Positions 26,741-36,665 are shown, numbered from the stretch's first letter. The stretch: 64,000 bases of DNA from Chromobacterium phragmitis (GCF_003325475.1 NZ_CP029495.1:4712001-4776000); one strand, 5' to 3'. Numbers and translations: made by a program. Notes: generated from the sequence alone by a model not told the origin.

Positions 26741-26793
26741 ATCCCTCGCGCTTATAGTGGGGAGTAAGCAAATGCTCCGCTCGGGAGAAGCCC

Positions 26794-27543
26794 ATGCGCG
26801 CAGTCCTCGCCGCCCTTCTGCTTGGTCTTATCTCGCATCCGGCCCGCGCGGAAGCCCCTCCGCCCGAGCTTTACGCGCTGACCGAGACCCTGCCGCCGCT
26901 CAGCTACGAGGAGAACGGCGTTCCCAAAGGCTTCGCCAATGAATTGCTGCAGATGATGCTGCGAGACAGCGGGCTGCGCGCGGTGAGGGAAATCAAGCCA
27001 TGGAGCCGGGCGCTGCGCGAAGCGCAACAAACGCCAAATACCCTGCTGTATCTGACCGTCAGAACGCCTGAACGGGAAACGTGGTTCAAATGGATAGGCC
27101 CGGCGCTGCCGCTGCCGATCGAACTCTTTCGCCTGGATGGACCTCACCCCGCCCCCTTCGCGTCGCTGGAGGATGCGCGCCGATCCAAGGTGGCCGTGGC
27201 GAAAGACACGCCTGGACAGAAAATGCTGGAAGATCTCGGTTTCAAAGACAACCAGAACCTGGTGCTGACCAATGACGAGGCGCAATCGGCCAGACTGCTG
27301 TACGCCCGCCGCGTGGCATTCAGCGCCGGCGTGGCCCTGTTCCAACGCTATGCCGCGCGCCAGCAAGGCCAGGATCCGGAACGGCTGGAGTCGGTTCAGA
27401 CGCTGGACGACCGCACCCAGTTTTATTTCGCGCTGCAAAAAGACAGCCATCCGGAATACGCCGCCAGACTGCAGGCCGCCTTGGACAAAATCAAGCAGGA
27501 CGGCCGATACGCCGCTCTGCTGAAACGCTATCACCATCCTTGA
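26794..27543 (+). CDS. periplasmic solute-binding protein, SBP_bac_3 family
   Basis: This 249-residue protein has a signal peptide at residues 1-19 (MRAVLAALLLGLISHPARA) and the family opening LTETLPPLSYEENGVPKGFANELLQMML. The fold is that of amino-acid-type ABC binding proteins, but no permease or ATPase gene is adjacent, so it may be an orphan sensor-like binder. A GGGAGAAG site precedes ATG 26794, and a TATAGT -10-like element lies at 26753-26758. Confidence 0.85.
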   Translation: MRAVLAALLLGLISHPARAEAPPPELYALTETLPPLSYEENGVPKGFANELLQMMLRDSGLRAVREIKPWSRALREAQQTPNTLLYLTVRTPERETWFKWIGPALPLPIELFRLDGPHPAPFASLEDARRSKVAVAKDTPGQKMLEDLGFKDNQNLVLTNDEAQSARLLYARRVAFSAGVALFQRYAARQQGQDPERLESVQTLDDRTQFYFALQKDSHPEYAARLQAALDKIKQDGRYAALLKRYHHP

Positions 27544-27593
27544 CGGCTGCCAGCCGAACGCAAGCAGCGAGCGGAACACAAGCAGGAGAACGG

Positions 27594-28373
27594 TTACAAC
27601 ACGAGCTTGCCTCCAACCAGCGCCAGCATCACCGCCAATGCGGGACGCAGCCAATGATCCGACAAGCGGCCAGCAAGCCTGCTGCCCAGCCAGATGCCTG
27701 GCAGCGAGCCGCTTAGCAGCTTCAGCAACAGCACCCAATCCAGATGCCCCATTCCGGCATGGCCAAGGCCGGCCACCAGCGTCAATGGCACCGCATGGGC
27801 AATCTCTGTCCCGACCAGACGGGAAGTGGACAAGGCGGGATACAACATGAACAGCGCCAGCGTGCCCAGCGCGCCGGCGCCGATGGAGCTCAGCGTCACC
27901 AACACGCCCAGCACCGCGCCCACCAGCGCGGTCGGCCACCAGCGGCCATCGGCGCCCAGCTGGGCCACATGACGTCCAGCCACCTTCAACAGCCAGGGTT
28001 TAAGCAGAATCGCCAGCGCGGTCAGGATCAAGGCCAGGCCCAACACGAAGCGGAACAAGGCATCCATCACCTGGGACGGCACATGCATCCAGGACAGCAG
28101 GCCCAGCGTCAACAGCGCCGCGGGCACGCTGCCCAAGGCCAGATGCCAGGTGATGCGCCAATCAATATGGCGCTGACGATGATGCACCACCACCCCGCCG
28201 GCCTTGGTCAGCGCGGCATACATCAGATCGGTGCCGACGGCGGTAGCCGGCGAGATGCCGAACCACAACAGGATGGGCGTCATCAGCGAACCTCCGCCGA
28301 CTCCGGTCAGGCCGACGATGAAACCCACGGCCAGCCCCGCCACTGTATATCCCAAATCCATCGGAATCCCCAT
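27594..28373 (-). CDS. sulfite exporter TauE/SafE family membrane protein
   Basis: This 259-residue membrane protein has seven to eight helices and the DUF81 signature GFIVGLTGVGGGSLMTPILLWFGISPATAVGTDL (about 17-50), repeated in weaker form at LVTLSSIGAGALGTLALFMLYP. The family exports or imports small sulfur-containing anions; the substrate is not predictable. The start could be ATG 28373 (MGIPMDLG) or 28361 (MDLG), the latter with a GGGGA site. It belongs to a different branch from the TauE/SafE-like gene at 905. Confidence 0.87.
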   Translation of the reverse strand: MGIPMDLGYTVAGLAVGFIVGLTGVGGGSLMTPILLWFGISPATAVGTDLMYAALTKAGGVVVHHRQRHIDWRITWHLALGSVPAALLTLGLLSWMHVPSQVMDALFRFVLGLALILTALAILLKPWLLKVAGRHVAQLGADGRWWPTALVGAVLGVLVTLSSIGAGALGTLALFMLYPALSTSRLVGTEIAHAVPLTLVAGLGHAGMGHLDWVLLLKLLSGSLPGIWLGSRLAGRLSDHWLRPALAVMLALVGGKLVL

Positions 28374-28710
28374 TCATACTGCAAGATGTCCTTGATGCTA
28401 CGCGCTTTGCTTATAACAATTTAGACCTATTAGCTACAACAATATGATGAATCAAGCTAAAACCCGTCTTCCATACAGGTTTCATCGACCCGTCAAGCCC
28501 ACGTAACACGGCCCGGCTATGTTTTCATGTGAACAAAACGACAAGGAACACCACACCCGGCGCCTCATTTACGCCCAAGCGCTTTACAAACCGGAAAATT
28601 CGCGTCACCTTGGCATTGTCAGGGCGTTGCCTGACCGCTTGCGACAAACCCATGATTGTCAGCCGCCAGGCCCCCTGAGAAGTCCACGTTTCGAGATCGA
28701 AAGGTGCAGG

Positions 28711-28899
28711 ATGATTTCTCGTATCCCCCTGAGCGTTCGCAGAAAACAAGCCCGAGACCAGCATGAAAGCTTCCTCTACGCGGTGGCCAAGCCACAATTG
28801 AGCGACGAGGAAAGATCACGCCAGCAAAAAGTCCGCCAGCGCGCGCACGACCGCGACGACGCCCGTTTCCTGGCGGACCGCTGCGACGATCTGTTCTGA
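28711..28899 (+). CDS. possible small charged hypothetical protein
   Basis: A 62-codon frame starts at ATG 28711 (MISRIPLSVRRKQARDQHES) with AAGG six bases upstream. The product is strongly charged with an Arg/Asp-rich C-terminal half (SDEERSRQQKVRQRAHDRDDARF). No family is recognised. It is the only plausible gene in the 840-base region between the TauE/SafE gene and the kdp operon; the rest of 28374-28710 shows nothing clear. Confidence 0.35.
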   Translation: MISRIPLSVRRKQARDQHESFLYAVAKPQLSDEERSRQQKVRQRAHDRDDARFLADRCDDLF

Positions 28900-29119
28900 T
28901 CCCACCCCAGGGGCTCGCGGGCCCCGCCGACTCTCCTCTCCCCGAGGCCGGGTCTTTCGTTTTTTCTTTACATCCCCTCTTCCCGGCCCAATGGCCTGTT
29001 GAAGCCGATCCGGCAACGCGTCGAAACTAGCCAAAGCATGGCTTATTTACCTAAAGAAAATCCAATAAATTGGCCAATACGCTAATTAATTGAGCAAAAA
29101 ATTGTTCATCCAGATAATT

Positions 29120-29136
29120 TTTATATTTTCTTTACG
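29120..29136 (+). promoter_or_regulatory. KdpE operator-like site upstream of kdp operon
   Basis: TTTATATTTTCTTTACG shows TTTATA-N5-TTTACG, matching the E. coli kdp operator TTTATA-N5-TTTACA at 11 of 12 specified positions. It lies in an AT-rich stretch about 80 bases before the first small ORF of the kdp operon, where activation by phosphorylated KdpE is expected. Confidence 0.72.
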
Positions 29137-29217
29137 TCGCCACGCGCGCTTTTATCAGGTTTTTGACGTCCGATTGCGTAACTTCCACATCGCACATTAC
29201 GCATGGAGATTTTCGTT

Positions 29218-29310
29218 ATGGACCTGCTTTGCCTGGGCCTCGCCGCGCTGTTCGGCGCGCTGACCTGGCTCCTGATCGCAGCCTGCGACCGTCTGGGAGA
29301 AAAGCGATGA
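29218..29310 (+). CDS. 30-residue membrane peptide encoded ahead of kdpF
   Basis: The frame reads MDLLCLGLAALFGALTWLLI then AACDRLGEKR, a single hydrophobic helix followed by a charged tail. GGAG precedes ATG 29218 at eight bases, and the stop overlaps the kdpF start by four bases (ATGA), so translation is likely. Similar short peptides occur ahead of kdpF in other proteobacteria, to my recollection, and are often left unannotated. It may assist assembly or stability of the Kdp complex; this is inference. Confidence 0.7.
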   Translation: MDLLCLGLAALFGALTWLLIAACDRLGEKR

Positions 29311-29396
29311 CCTTCTGGTACCTGATCAGCGCCGCGCTGGCGCTGGGGCTGTTCGCCTATCTGATCTACGCACTGCTTAAGCCGGAGAACTTCTAA
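29307..29396 (+). CDS. kdpF: K(+)-transporting ATPase subunit F
   Basis: This 29-residue single-helix peptide (MTFWYLISAALALGLFAYLI..LKPENF) stabilises the KdpFABC complex. Both the length and the LLKPE(N/R)F-type C-terminus are typical. A GGGAGA site precedes ATG 29307, and the gene ends two bases before kdpA. Confidence 0.9.
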   Translation: MTFWYLISAALALGLFAYLIYALLKPENF

Positions 29397-29398
29397 TC

Positions 29399-31207
29399 AT
29401 GAGCACACCCGCCATGCTGCAACTTGGGCTGTTCCTGCTCGTGCTGATCGCGCTGGCCTGGCCGCTGGGCGCTTACATGACCCGCGTCATGCAGGGCGAG
29501 AACGTGGGCCCGCTGCGTTTCGCCGCGCCGCTGGAGCGCGCCTTCTACCGCCTTGCCGGCATCAAGCAAGACGATGAAATGGGCTGGCGCGGCTATGCCG
29601 TCGCGCTGATCCTGTTCAACATCCTGGGCGTCATCGCCCTGTACGCGCTGCAGCGGCTGCAAGGCGCGTTGCCCTTCAACCCGCAGGCGCTGGGCGCGGT
29701 ATCGCCCGACTCCTCGTTCAACACCGCCATCTCCTTCGTGACCAACACCAACTGGCAAGGCTACGGCGGCGAAACCACGATGAGCTACCTGACCCAGATG
29801 CTGGGCCTGACGGTGCAGAACTTCGTGTCCGCCGCCACCGGCGCCGCGGTGGTGATCGCGCTGATCCGCGGCTTCGCCCGCCACAGCAGCGCCAAGATCG
29901 GCAACTTCTGGGTGGATGTCACCCGGATGACGCTGTACGTGCTGCTGCCGCTGTCGCTGATATTCGCGCTGGCTTTCAGCCAACAGGGCGTGATCCAGAA
30001 CCTGTCTGCCTATCAGGACGTCCACACCGTCGAAGCCGTCAAATACCAGCAAGCCAAGCTGGACGCCGAAGGCAAGCCGGCGCTGGACCAGAATGGCAAA
30101 CCGGTGATGGAAGACAAGACCTCCCAGACGCAGACCCTGCCAATGGGACCGGTCGCCTCGCAGGAGGCCATCAAGCTGCTGGGCACCAACGGCGGCGGCT
30201 TCTTCAACGCCAACTCCGCCCACCCTTATGAAAATCCGACGCCGCTGTCCAACTTCCTGCAGGTGATCGCCATCTTCCTGATTCCGGCGGCGCTGTGCTT
30301 CCTGTTTGGCCGCATGGTGGGCGACCGCCGCCAGGGCTGGGCCATCCTCGCCGCGATGACCATCATGTTCGCCGCCGCGGTATACGCTGTCACCAGCGCC
30401 GAGCAGGCCGGCGTGCCGCAATACGGCTCCATGGGCATAGACCAGCGCGCCGGCGCGCTGCAGTCGGGCGGCAATATGGAAGGCAAAGAAGCGCGCTTCG
30501 GCGTGATCGACACCTCGCTGTTCATCGCCGTGACCACTTCCGCGTCCTGCGGCGCGGTCAACGCGATGCACGACTCGCTGACTCCGCTGGGCGGCATGGT
30601 GCCGACCTTCCTGATGCAGTTGGGCGAAGTGGTGTTCGGCGGCGTCGGGTCCGGCCTGTACGGCATGCTGATCTTCGCCATCCTGGCGGTGTTCATCGCC
30701 GGCCTGATGGTGGGCCGCACGCCGGAATACCTGGGCAAGAAGATCGAAACCTACGAGATGAAGATGACCGCGATCACCATCCTGGTGACCCCGACCCTGG
30801 TGTTGGCGCTGACCGCCGTCGCCGTGAGCGTGGGCGCGGGCCAGGCCGGCATCCTCAATCCCGGCGCGCATGGCTTCAGCGAAGTGCTGTACGCCTTCAC
30901 CTCGGCCGCCAACAACAACGGCAGCGCCTTCGCCGGCCTGTCCGCCAACACGCCGTTCTACAACATCATGACCGGAATCGCCATGTTCTTCGGCCGCTTC
31001 TTCATGATCGTGCCCATCCTGGCCATCGCCGGCTCGCTGGCCGCCAAGAAGCGCCTGGCCGTCACCGGCGGCACCCTGCCGACCCATGGTCCGCTGTTCG
31101 TTGCGCTGCTGATCGGCACCGTCTTGCTGGTGGGCGCGCTGAACTACGTGCCGGCACTGGCGCTGGGTCCGGTGGTCGAGCACCTGCAGATGGTTGCGGG
31201 CCGCTGA
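29399..31207 (+). CDS. kdpA: K(+)-transporting ATPase subunit A
   Basis: This 602-residue potassium-selective channel-like subunit of the high-affinity Kdp pump has about ten membrane helices and four filter-like repeats, for example TNTNWQGYGGETTMSY, GTNGGGFFNANSAHPYENP, TTSASCGAVNAMHDSLTPLGG and TSAANNNGSAFAGL. Length and motifs are complete. It is expressed from the operon promoter near 29.1 kb. Confidence 0.96.
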   Translation: MSTPAMLQLGLFLLVLIALAWPLGAYMTRVMQGENVGPLRFAAPLERAFYRLAGIKQDDEMGWRGYAVALILFNILGVIALYALQRLQGALPFNPQALGAVSPDSSFNTAISFVTNTNWQGYGGETTMSYLTQMLGLTVQNFVSAATGAAVVIALIRGFARHSSAKIGNFWVDVTRMTLYVLLPLSLIFALAFSQQGVIQNLSAYQDVHTVEAVKYQQAKLDAEGKPALDQNGKPVMEDKTSQTQTLPMGPVASQEAIKLLGTNGGGFFNANSAHPYENPTPLSNFLQVIAIFLIPAALCFLFGRMVGDRRQGWAILAAMTIMFAAAVYAVTSAEQAGVPQYGSMGIDQRAGALQSGGNMEGKEARFGVIDTSLFIAVTTSASCGAVNAMHDSLTPLGGMVPTFLMQLGEVVFGGVGSGLYGMLIFAILAVFIAGLMVGRTPEYLGKKIETYEMKMTAITILVTPTLVLALTAVAVSVGAGQAGILNPGAHGFSEVLYAFTSAANNNGSAFAGLSANTPFYNIMTGIAMFFGRFFMIVPILAIAGSLAAKKRLAVTGGTLPTHGPLFVALLIGTVLLVGALNYVPALALGPVVEHLQMVAGR

Positions 31208-31229
31208 GCGGCAGGACAAGGAAACTGAA

Positions 31230-33344
31230 ATGAACGACAACAATCATTCCCAAGCCCTGGCGGTCCCCGCCGCCAGCCACAAGAGCGCAGGCAAGTCGCT
31301 GTTCGACCCGGCGCTGGTGAAACCAGCCATCGTCGACTCGTTCAAGAAGCTGTCGCCTCGCACCCAATGGCGCAATCCGGTGATGTTCGTGGTCTACGTG
31401 GGCAGCATTCTGGCCACCGGCCTGTGGCTGCAATCGCTGGGCGGCCATGGCGAAGCCTCCTCCGGCTTCATCCTGGGCATCGCGCTGTGGCTGTGGTTCA
31501 CCGTGCTGTTCGCCAACTTCGCCGAGGCGCTGGCCGAAGGCCGCAGCAAGGCCCAGGCCGCCAGCCTGCGCTCCGCCAAGAAAAACGTGGTGGCCAAGAA
31601 ACTGGCCGGCGGCAATCACGGCGCGGCCAAGAGCATCGTCGACGGCACCTCCCTGCGCAAGGGCGACTTCGTGCTGGTGGAAGCCGGAGACGTGATCCCG
31701 GTGGACGGCGAGGTGGTGGAAGGCGTGGCCTCGGTCGACGAATCCGCCATCACCGGCGAGTCCGCGCCGGTGATCCGCGAGTCCGGCGGCGACTTCTCCT
31801 CCGTCACCGGCGGCACCCGCGTGCTGTCCGACTGGATCGTGGTCAAGATCACCGTCAATCCGGGCGAAACCTTCCTCGACCGCATGATCGCGATGGTGGA
31901 AGGCGCCAAGCGCCAGAAGACGCCGAACGAGATCGCGCTGACCATCCTCTTGGTCGCGCTGACCATCGTGTTCCTGATCGTGACCGTCACCCTGCTGCCC
32001 TTCTCCTTGTTCAGCGTGGCCGCGGCCAAGGCCGGCAGCCCGATCAGCATCACCACCCTGGTGGCGCTGCTGGTTTGCCTGATCCCCACCACCATCGGCG
32101 GTCTCTTGTCCGCCATCGGCGTGGCCGGCATGAGCCGCATGATGGGCGCCAACGTGATCGCCACCTCCGGTCGCGCGGTGGAGGCCGCCGGCGACGTGGA
32201 CGTGCTGCTGTTGGACAAGACCGGCACCATCACGCTGGGCAACCGCCAGGCATCGGCCTTCATCCCGGCGCCGGGCGTGTCGGAGAAAGACCTGGCCGAC
32301 GCCGCCCAACTGGCGTCGCTGGCCGACGAAACGCCGGAAGGCCGCAGCGTGGTGGTGCTGGCCAAGCAGAAATTCAATCTGCGCGAACGCCAGCTGGCCA
32401 GCCATGAGGCCGTGTTCATCCCGTTCACCGCGCAAACCCGGATGTCCGGCATCGACTACGACGGCCGCCAGATCCGCAAGGGCGCCATCGACGCGATCCG
32501 CCGCCACATCGCCGAGCAAGGCGGCCAGTTCCCGGACGCGCTGTCCAAGAGCGCCGACGAAGTGGCGCGCCGCGGCTCCACTCCGCTGCTGGTAGCCGAG
32601 GGCAACCGCGCGCTGGGCGTGATCGAGCTGAAGGACATCGTCAAGGGCGGCATCAAGGAACGCTTCGCCGAACTGCGCCAGATGGGCATCAAGACCGTGA
32701 TGATCACCGGCGACAACCCGCTGACCGCCGCCGCCATCGCCGCCGAGGCCGGCGTGGACGACTACCTGGCCGAGGCCACGCCGGAAGCCAAGCTCAAGCT
32801 GATCCGCAGCCATCAGGCCGAAGGCAAGCTGGTGGCGATGACCGGTGACGGCACCAACGACGCGCCGGCGCTGGCCCAGGCAGACGTGGCGGTGGCGATG
32901 AACACCGGCACTCAGGCGGCGAAGGAAGCCGGCAACATGGTGGACCTGGATTCCAACCCCACCAAGCTGATCGAGATCGTGGAAATCGGCAAGCAGATGC
33001 TGATGACGCGCGGCTCGCTGACCACCTTCTCCATCGCCAACGACGTGGCCAAGTACTTCGCCATCATTCCGGCGGCGTTCGCCAGCACCTACCCGCAGTT
33101 GAACGCGCTGAACGTGATGGGTCTCAACAGCCCGGCGTCCGCCATCCTGTCGGCGGTGATCTTCAACGCGGTCATCATCGTGTTCCTGATCCCGCTGGCG
33201 CTGAAAGGCGTGAAATACCACGCCAAGAGCGCGGCCGAGCTGCTGCGCGACAACCTGCTGATCTACGGCTTGGGCGGCCTGCTGGTGCCCTTCGCCGGCA
33301 TCAAGCTGATCGACATGCTGCTTGGCGCGCTGGGTCTGGTCTGA
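31230..33344 (+). CDS. kdpB: K(+)-transporting ATPase subunit B
   Basis: This 704-residue P-type ATPase drives KdpA. The phosphorylated aspartate is D329 in LLLDKTGTITLG, the actuator loop carries ITGESAPV, and the hinge motif is MTGDGTNDAPALAQADVAVAMN. The N-terminus is about 20 residues longer than in E. coli (NNHSQALAVPAASHK). An AAGGA site precedes ATG 31230. Confidence 0.96.
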   Translation: MNDNNHSQALAVPAASHKSAGKSLFDPALVKPAIVDSFKKLSPRTQWRNPVMFVVYVGSILATGLWLQSLGGHGEASSGFILGIALWLWFTVLFANFAEALAEGRSKAQAASLRSAKKNVVAKKLAGGNHGAAKSIVDGTSLRKGDFVLVEAGDVIPVDGEVVEGVASVDESAITGESAPVIRESGGDFSSVTGGTRVLSDWIVVKITVNPGETFLDRMIAMVEGAKRQKTPNEIALTILLVALTIVFLIVTVTLLPFSLFSVAAAKAGSPISITTLVALLVCLIPTTIGGLLSAIGVAGMSRMMGANVIATSGRAVEAAGDVDVLLLDKTGTITLGNRQASAFIPAPGVSEKDLADAAQLASLADETPEGRSVVVLAKQKFNLRERQLASHEAVFIPFTAQTRMSGIDYDGRQIRKGAIDAIRRHIAEQGGQFPDALSKSADEVARRGSTPLLVAEGNRALGVIELKDIVKGGIKERFAELRQMGIKTVMITGDNPLTAAAIAAEAGVDDYLAEATPEAKLKLIRSHQAEGKLVAMTGDGTNDAPALAQADVAVAMNTGTQAAKEAGNMVDLDSNPTKLIEIVEIGKQMLMTRGSLTTFSIANDVAKYFAIIPAAFASTYPQLNALNVMGLNSPASAILSAVIFNAVIIVFLIPLALKGVKYHAKSAAELLRDNLLIYGLGGLLVPFAGIKLIDMLLGALGLV

Positions 33345-33372
33345 GCCCGGCGGCAATCGAAAGGAAAACGAT

Positions 33373-33951
33373 ATGAAACTGATTCGTCCCCTGCTGGTGG
33401 TCTTCGGCGGCCTGTCGCTGATCACCGGCCTCGCCTACCCGCTGGCCGCCACCGGCATCGCCCAGGCGGCGTTCCCGGCGCAGGCCAACGGCAGCCTGAT
33501 CGAAAAAGACGGCAAGGTGGTGGGCTCGCGCCTGATCGGCCAGAGCTTCGCCGGCGAGCAATACTTCTGGGGCCGCCCGTCGGCTACCGGCCCGATGCCG
33601 TACAATGCCGGCAGCTCCGGCGGCGCCAACCTGGGCCCGACCAATCCGGCGCAGTTGGCCGCGGTGAAAGGCAATGTGGAAACGATCCGCAAGGCGCACC
33701 CGACTCAGACCGGCCCGGTGCCGGTGGACTTGGTGACCGCGTCCGCCAGCGGACTGGACCCGGAGATCTCCGCCGCTTCCGCCTACTACCAGGTTGACCG
33801 CGTCGCCGCCGCGCGTAAACTGCCGGCAGACGCGGTCCGCAAGCTGGTGGACAGCCGCATCGTCGGCGAAACCTTCGGCTTGCTGGGCGAGCCGCGGGTC
33901 AATGTGCTGGAGTTGAATCTGGCGCTGGACGATATTTCCAAGAAAGCCTAA
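33373..33951 (+). CDS. kdpC: K(+)-transporting ATPase subunit C
   Basis: This 192-residue subunit has one N-terminal membrane helix (about residues 6-30) and a periplasmic domain with the conserved GQSFAGEQYFWGRPSAT and GLDPEISAASAYYQVDRVA blocks. It stabilises potassium binding and the KdpAB interface. ATG 33373 follows AAGGAAAA. Confidence 0.95.
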   Translation: MKLIRPLLVVFGGLSLITGLAYPLAATGIAQAAFPAQANGSLIEKDGKVVGSRLIGQSFAGEQYFWGRPSATGPMPYNAGSSGGANLGPTNPAQLAAVKGNVETIRKAHPTQTGPVPVDLVTASASGLDPEISAASAYYQVDRVAAARKLPADAVRKLVDSRIVGETFGLLGEPRVNVLELNLALDDISKKA

Positions 33952-33957
33952 ATCCGC

Positions 33958-36645
33958 ATGACCGATCAGCGCCCCGACCCGGATGCCCTGCTGGACGAAC
34001 TGAAACGCGAGGAGCTGGAGGCCCGCCGCGGCCGGCTGAAGATCTTCTTCGGCGCCTGCGCCGGCGTCGGCAAGACCTTCGCCATGCTGGCCGCTGCCCG
34101 CGTCAAGCAGCAGGAGGGCGTGCGGGTGCTGGTCGGCGTAGTGGAAACGCATGGCCGCAAGGAAACCGCGGAGCAACTGGAGGGGCTGGCGCTGCTGCCC
34201 CCCAGCCGCATCGAATACAAGGGCCGCTCGCTGTCGGAGTTCGACATCGACGCGGCGCTGGCCGCTCAGCCGCAGTTGATCCTGATCGACGAATTCGCCC
34301 ACTCCAACGCGCCCGGCTCGCGCCATCCCAAGCGCTGGCAGGACGTGGAAGAGCTGCTCGCCGCCGGCATCGACGTATACACGACGCTGAACGTACAGCA
34401 TTTGGAGAGCCTGAACGATGTCGTCGGCCAGATCACCGGCATCATCGTCAGGGAAACACTGCCGGACCATGTGTTCGACATGGCCGACGAGGTCTCGCTG
34501 GTGGACCTGCCGCCGGACGAACTGTTGTCCCGCCTCGCCGCCGGCAAGGTCTATCTGCCGCACCAGGCCGAACGCGCGGTGAAAAACTTCTTCCGCAAGG
34601 GCAATTTGCTGGCGCTGCGCGAGCTGGCGCTCAGGCGCACCGCCGACCGAGTCGACGCCCAGATGCGCGCCTACCGCGCCGACCAGTCGATCAAACCGGT
34701 CTGGCACGCGCGCGAGCGGCTTTTGGTCTGCGTCGGCCCCGGGCCCGGCACCGAAAAGCTGGTGCGCAGCGCCAAACGGCTGGCCGCCAATCTGGATGCG
34801 GATTGGATCGCCGTCTACGTGGAGACGCCCCGGCTGCAACGGCTGCCGGAAGAACAGCGCGCGCGGGTGCTGAAGGGTCTGCGCTTGGCACAAGAACTGG
34901 GCGCGGAAACCACGGTATTGGGCGGCAGCCGGCTTGCCGCCACCCTGCTCGCCTACGCCCGCACCCGCAACGTATCCAAACTGGTGGTGGGCAAACCCAA
35001 CCGCGGCTGGATCGCCCGGCTGTGGGAGGGCTCGCTGGTGAGCGAACTGAGCCGCCTCTCCGGCGACGTCGACGTCTACGTGGTGGCCCACGAGTTGGAA
35101 GAAGACGCCGACAAGCGCGGCAAACGCGTGCCCAGCCTGCTGTTCAGCGACAGCGAATCCGGCCACACCGCGCGCGGTTACCTGGCCGCAGCCGCCGTCT
35201 GCTTCGCCACCACCGAGCTCAACCACCTCTTGGTGCCCTACTTCGAACTATCCAACGTCATCATGGTGCACCTGCTGGCGGTGGTGCTGATCGCCACCCG
35301 CTATGGCCGGGGGCCAGGCGTGCTGGCGTCCTTCCTGTCGGTGGCGGCGTTCGATTTCTTCTTCGTGCCGCCGCAGCTGTCGTTCGCGGTGTCCGACACC
35401 CAATACCTGCTGACCTTCATCGTGATGCTGGCGGTGGCGCTGATCATCAGCCAGCTGACCGCCCGCTTCCGCTTCGAGGCCACCATCGCCACCTACCGCG
35501 AGCGCCGCACCCGCGCGCTGTACGACCTGGGCCGCGAACTGGCCGGCGCGCTGACCGCCTCGCAAATCATCGAAACCGCGGTCGGCCGGTTGGAGCCGCT
35601 GTTCCGCGCCAAGGTGATGCTGTTCATTCCCGACAGCGAGGACCGCCTGCGCGCCGCCACCGAAACCGGCAACGACGCCGACGCCGGCGTCGCGCAGTGG
35701 GTGTTCGACAACCAGCAGCCGGCCGGACTCGGCACCAACACACTGCCGTCCAACGCTGCGCTCTACGTGCCGCTGAAAGCGCCGATGCGGGTGCGCGGCG
35801 TCATCGCCCTGCAGCCCGAGGAAACCATCCATGCCTTCCTGCCGGAGCAGCAGCGGCTGCTGGAAACCTGCGCCGCCCAGATCGCGCTGGCGCTGGAACG
35901 GGTGCATTACGTGGAGGTGGCGCAGGACGCCATCGTGGCGATGGAATCGGAACGGCTGCGCAACAGCGTGCTGTCGGTGGTGTCCCACGATCTGCGCACG
36001 CCGCTGACCACCATGCTGGGCCTGGCCAATATGCTGAACGCCCCCACCCTGCCGCCGGGCCGGCACAGCGAGATCGCCCAGTCCATCCAGGATGAGGCGA
36101 TACGGATGACCAAGCTGGTGACCAACCTGCTGGACATGGCCAAGCTGCAGTCCGGCGTCAAGCTGAACAAGGAATGGCAGCTGCTGGACGAGGTGGTGGG
36201 CAGCGCGGTGCGCGCCTGCGAACGCAGCCTGCGCGATCACAAGCTGGAGCTGGACCTCAGCCGCGATCTGCCGGTGCTGGAGTACGACGCGGTATTGATC
36301 GAACGGGTGCTGGTCAACTTGCTGGAAAACGCCGGCAAATACACGCCGGCCGGCTCGCGCATCGAGCTGGCCGCCCGCCACGACGGCGACAAGGTCCGCA
36401 TCACCGTCACCGACGACGGCCCCGGCCTGCCCGCCCACATGGAGCAGCGGGCCTTCGACAAGTTCACCCGCGGCGCGCCCGAATCCACCACGCCCGGCGT
36501 GGGGCTGGGCCTGGCCATCTGCCGCGCCATCATAGAAAACCACGGCGGGACGATAGAAGCCGGCAACGCGCAGCCGCACGGCGCCCGCTTCTCCTTCACG
36601 CTGCCGGCCAGCCCGCCTCCCGAGCTGCCGCCGGAGGACGCCTAA
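33958..36645 (+). CDS. kdpD: sensor histidine kinase KdpD
   Basis: This 895-residue sensor has an N-terminal KdpD domain with Walker A GACAGVGKT (32-40), a universal-stress-like domain (about 245-370), four clustered membrane helices (about 400-500), a GAF-like region (about 525-660), a HisKA domain with H677 (VVSHDLRTPL) and a HATPase domain ending in GLGLAICRAII. Potassium limitation or turgor stress activates it to phosphorylate KdpE. It begins six bases after kdpC, so sensor and pump are one transcription unit. Confidence 0.95.
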   Translation: MTDQRPDPDALLDELKREELEARRGRLKIFFGACAGVGKTFAMLAAARVKQQEGVRVLVGVVETHGRKETAEQLEGLALLPPSRIEYKGRSLSEFDIDAALAAQPQLILIDEFAHSNAPGSRHPKRWQDVEELLAAGIDVYTTLNVQHLESLNDVVGQITGIIVRETLPDHVFDMADEVSLVDLPPDELLSRLAAGKVYLPHQAERAVKNFFRKGNLLALRELALRRTADRVDAQMRAYRADQSIKPVWHARERLLVCVGPGPGTEKLVRSAKRLAANLDADWIAVYVETPRLQRLPEEQRARVLKGLRLAQELGAETTVLGGSRLAATLLAYARTRNVSKLVVGKPNRGWIARLWEGSLVSELSRLSGDVDVYVVAHELEEDADKRGKRVPSLLFSDSESGHTARGYLAAAAVCFATTELNHLLVPYFELSNVIMVHLLAVVLIATRYGRGPGVLASFLSVAAFDFFFVPPQLSFAVSDTQYLLTFIVMLAVALIISQLTARFRFEATIATYRERRTRALYDLGRELAGALTASQIIETAVGRLEPLFRAKVMLFIPDSEDRLRAATETGNDADAGVAQWVFDNQQPAGLGTNTLPSNAALYVPLKAPMRVRGVIALQPEETIHAFLPEQQRLLETCAAQIALALERVHYVEVAQDAIVAMESERLRNSVLSVVSHDLRTPLTTMLGLANMLNAPTLPPGRHSEIAQSIQDEAIRMTKLVTNLLDMAKLQSGVKLNKEWQLLDEVVGSAVRACERSLRDHKLELDLSRDLPVLEYDAVLIERVLVNLLENAGKYTPAGSRIELAARHDGDKVRITVTDDGPGLPAHMEQRAFDKFTRGAPESTTPGVGLGLAICRAIIENHGGTIEAGNAQPHGARFSFTLPASPPPELPPEDA

Positions 36646-36665
36646 AACCATAAGAGCGATACACC

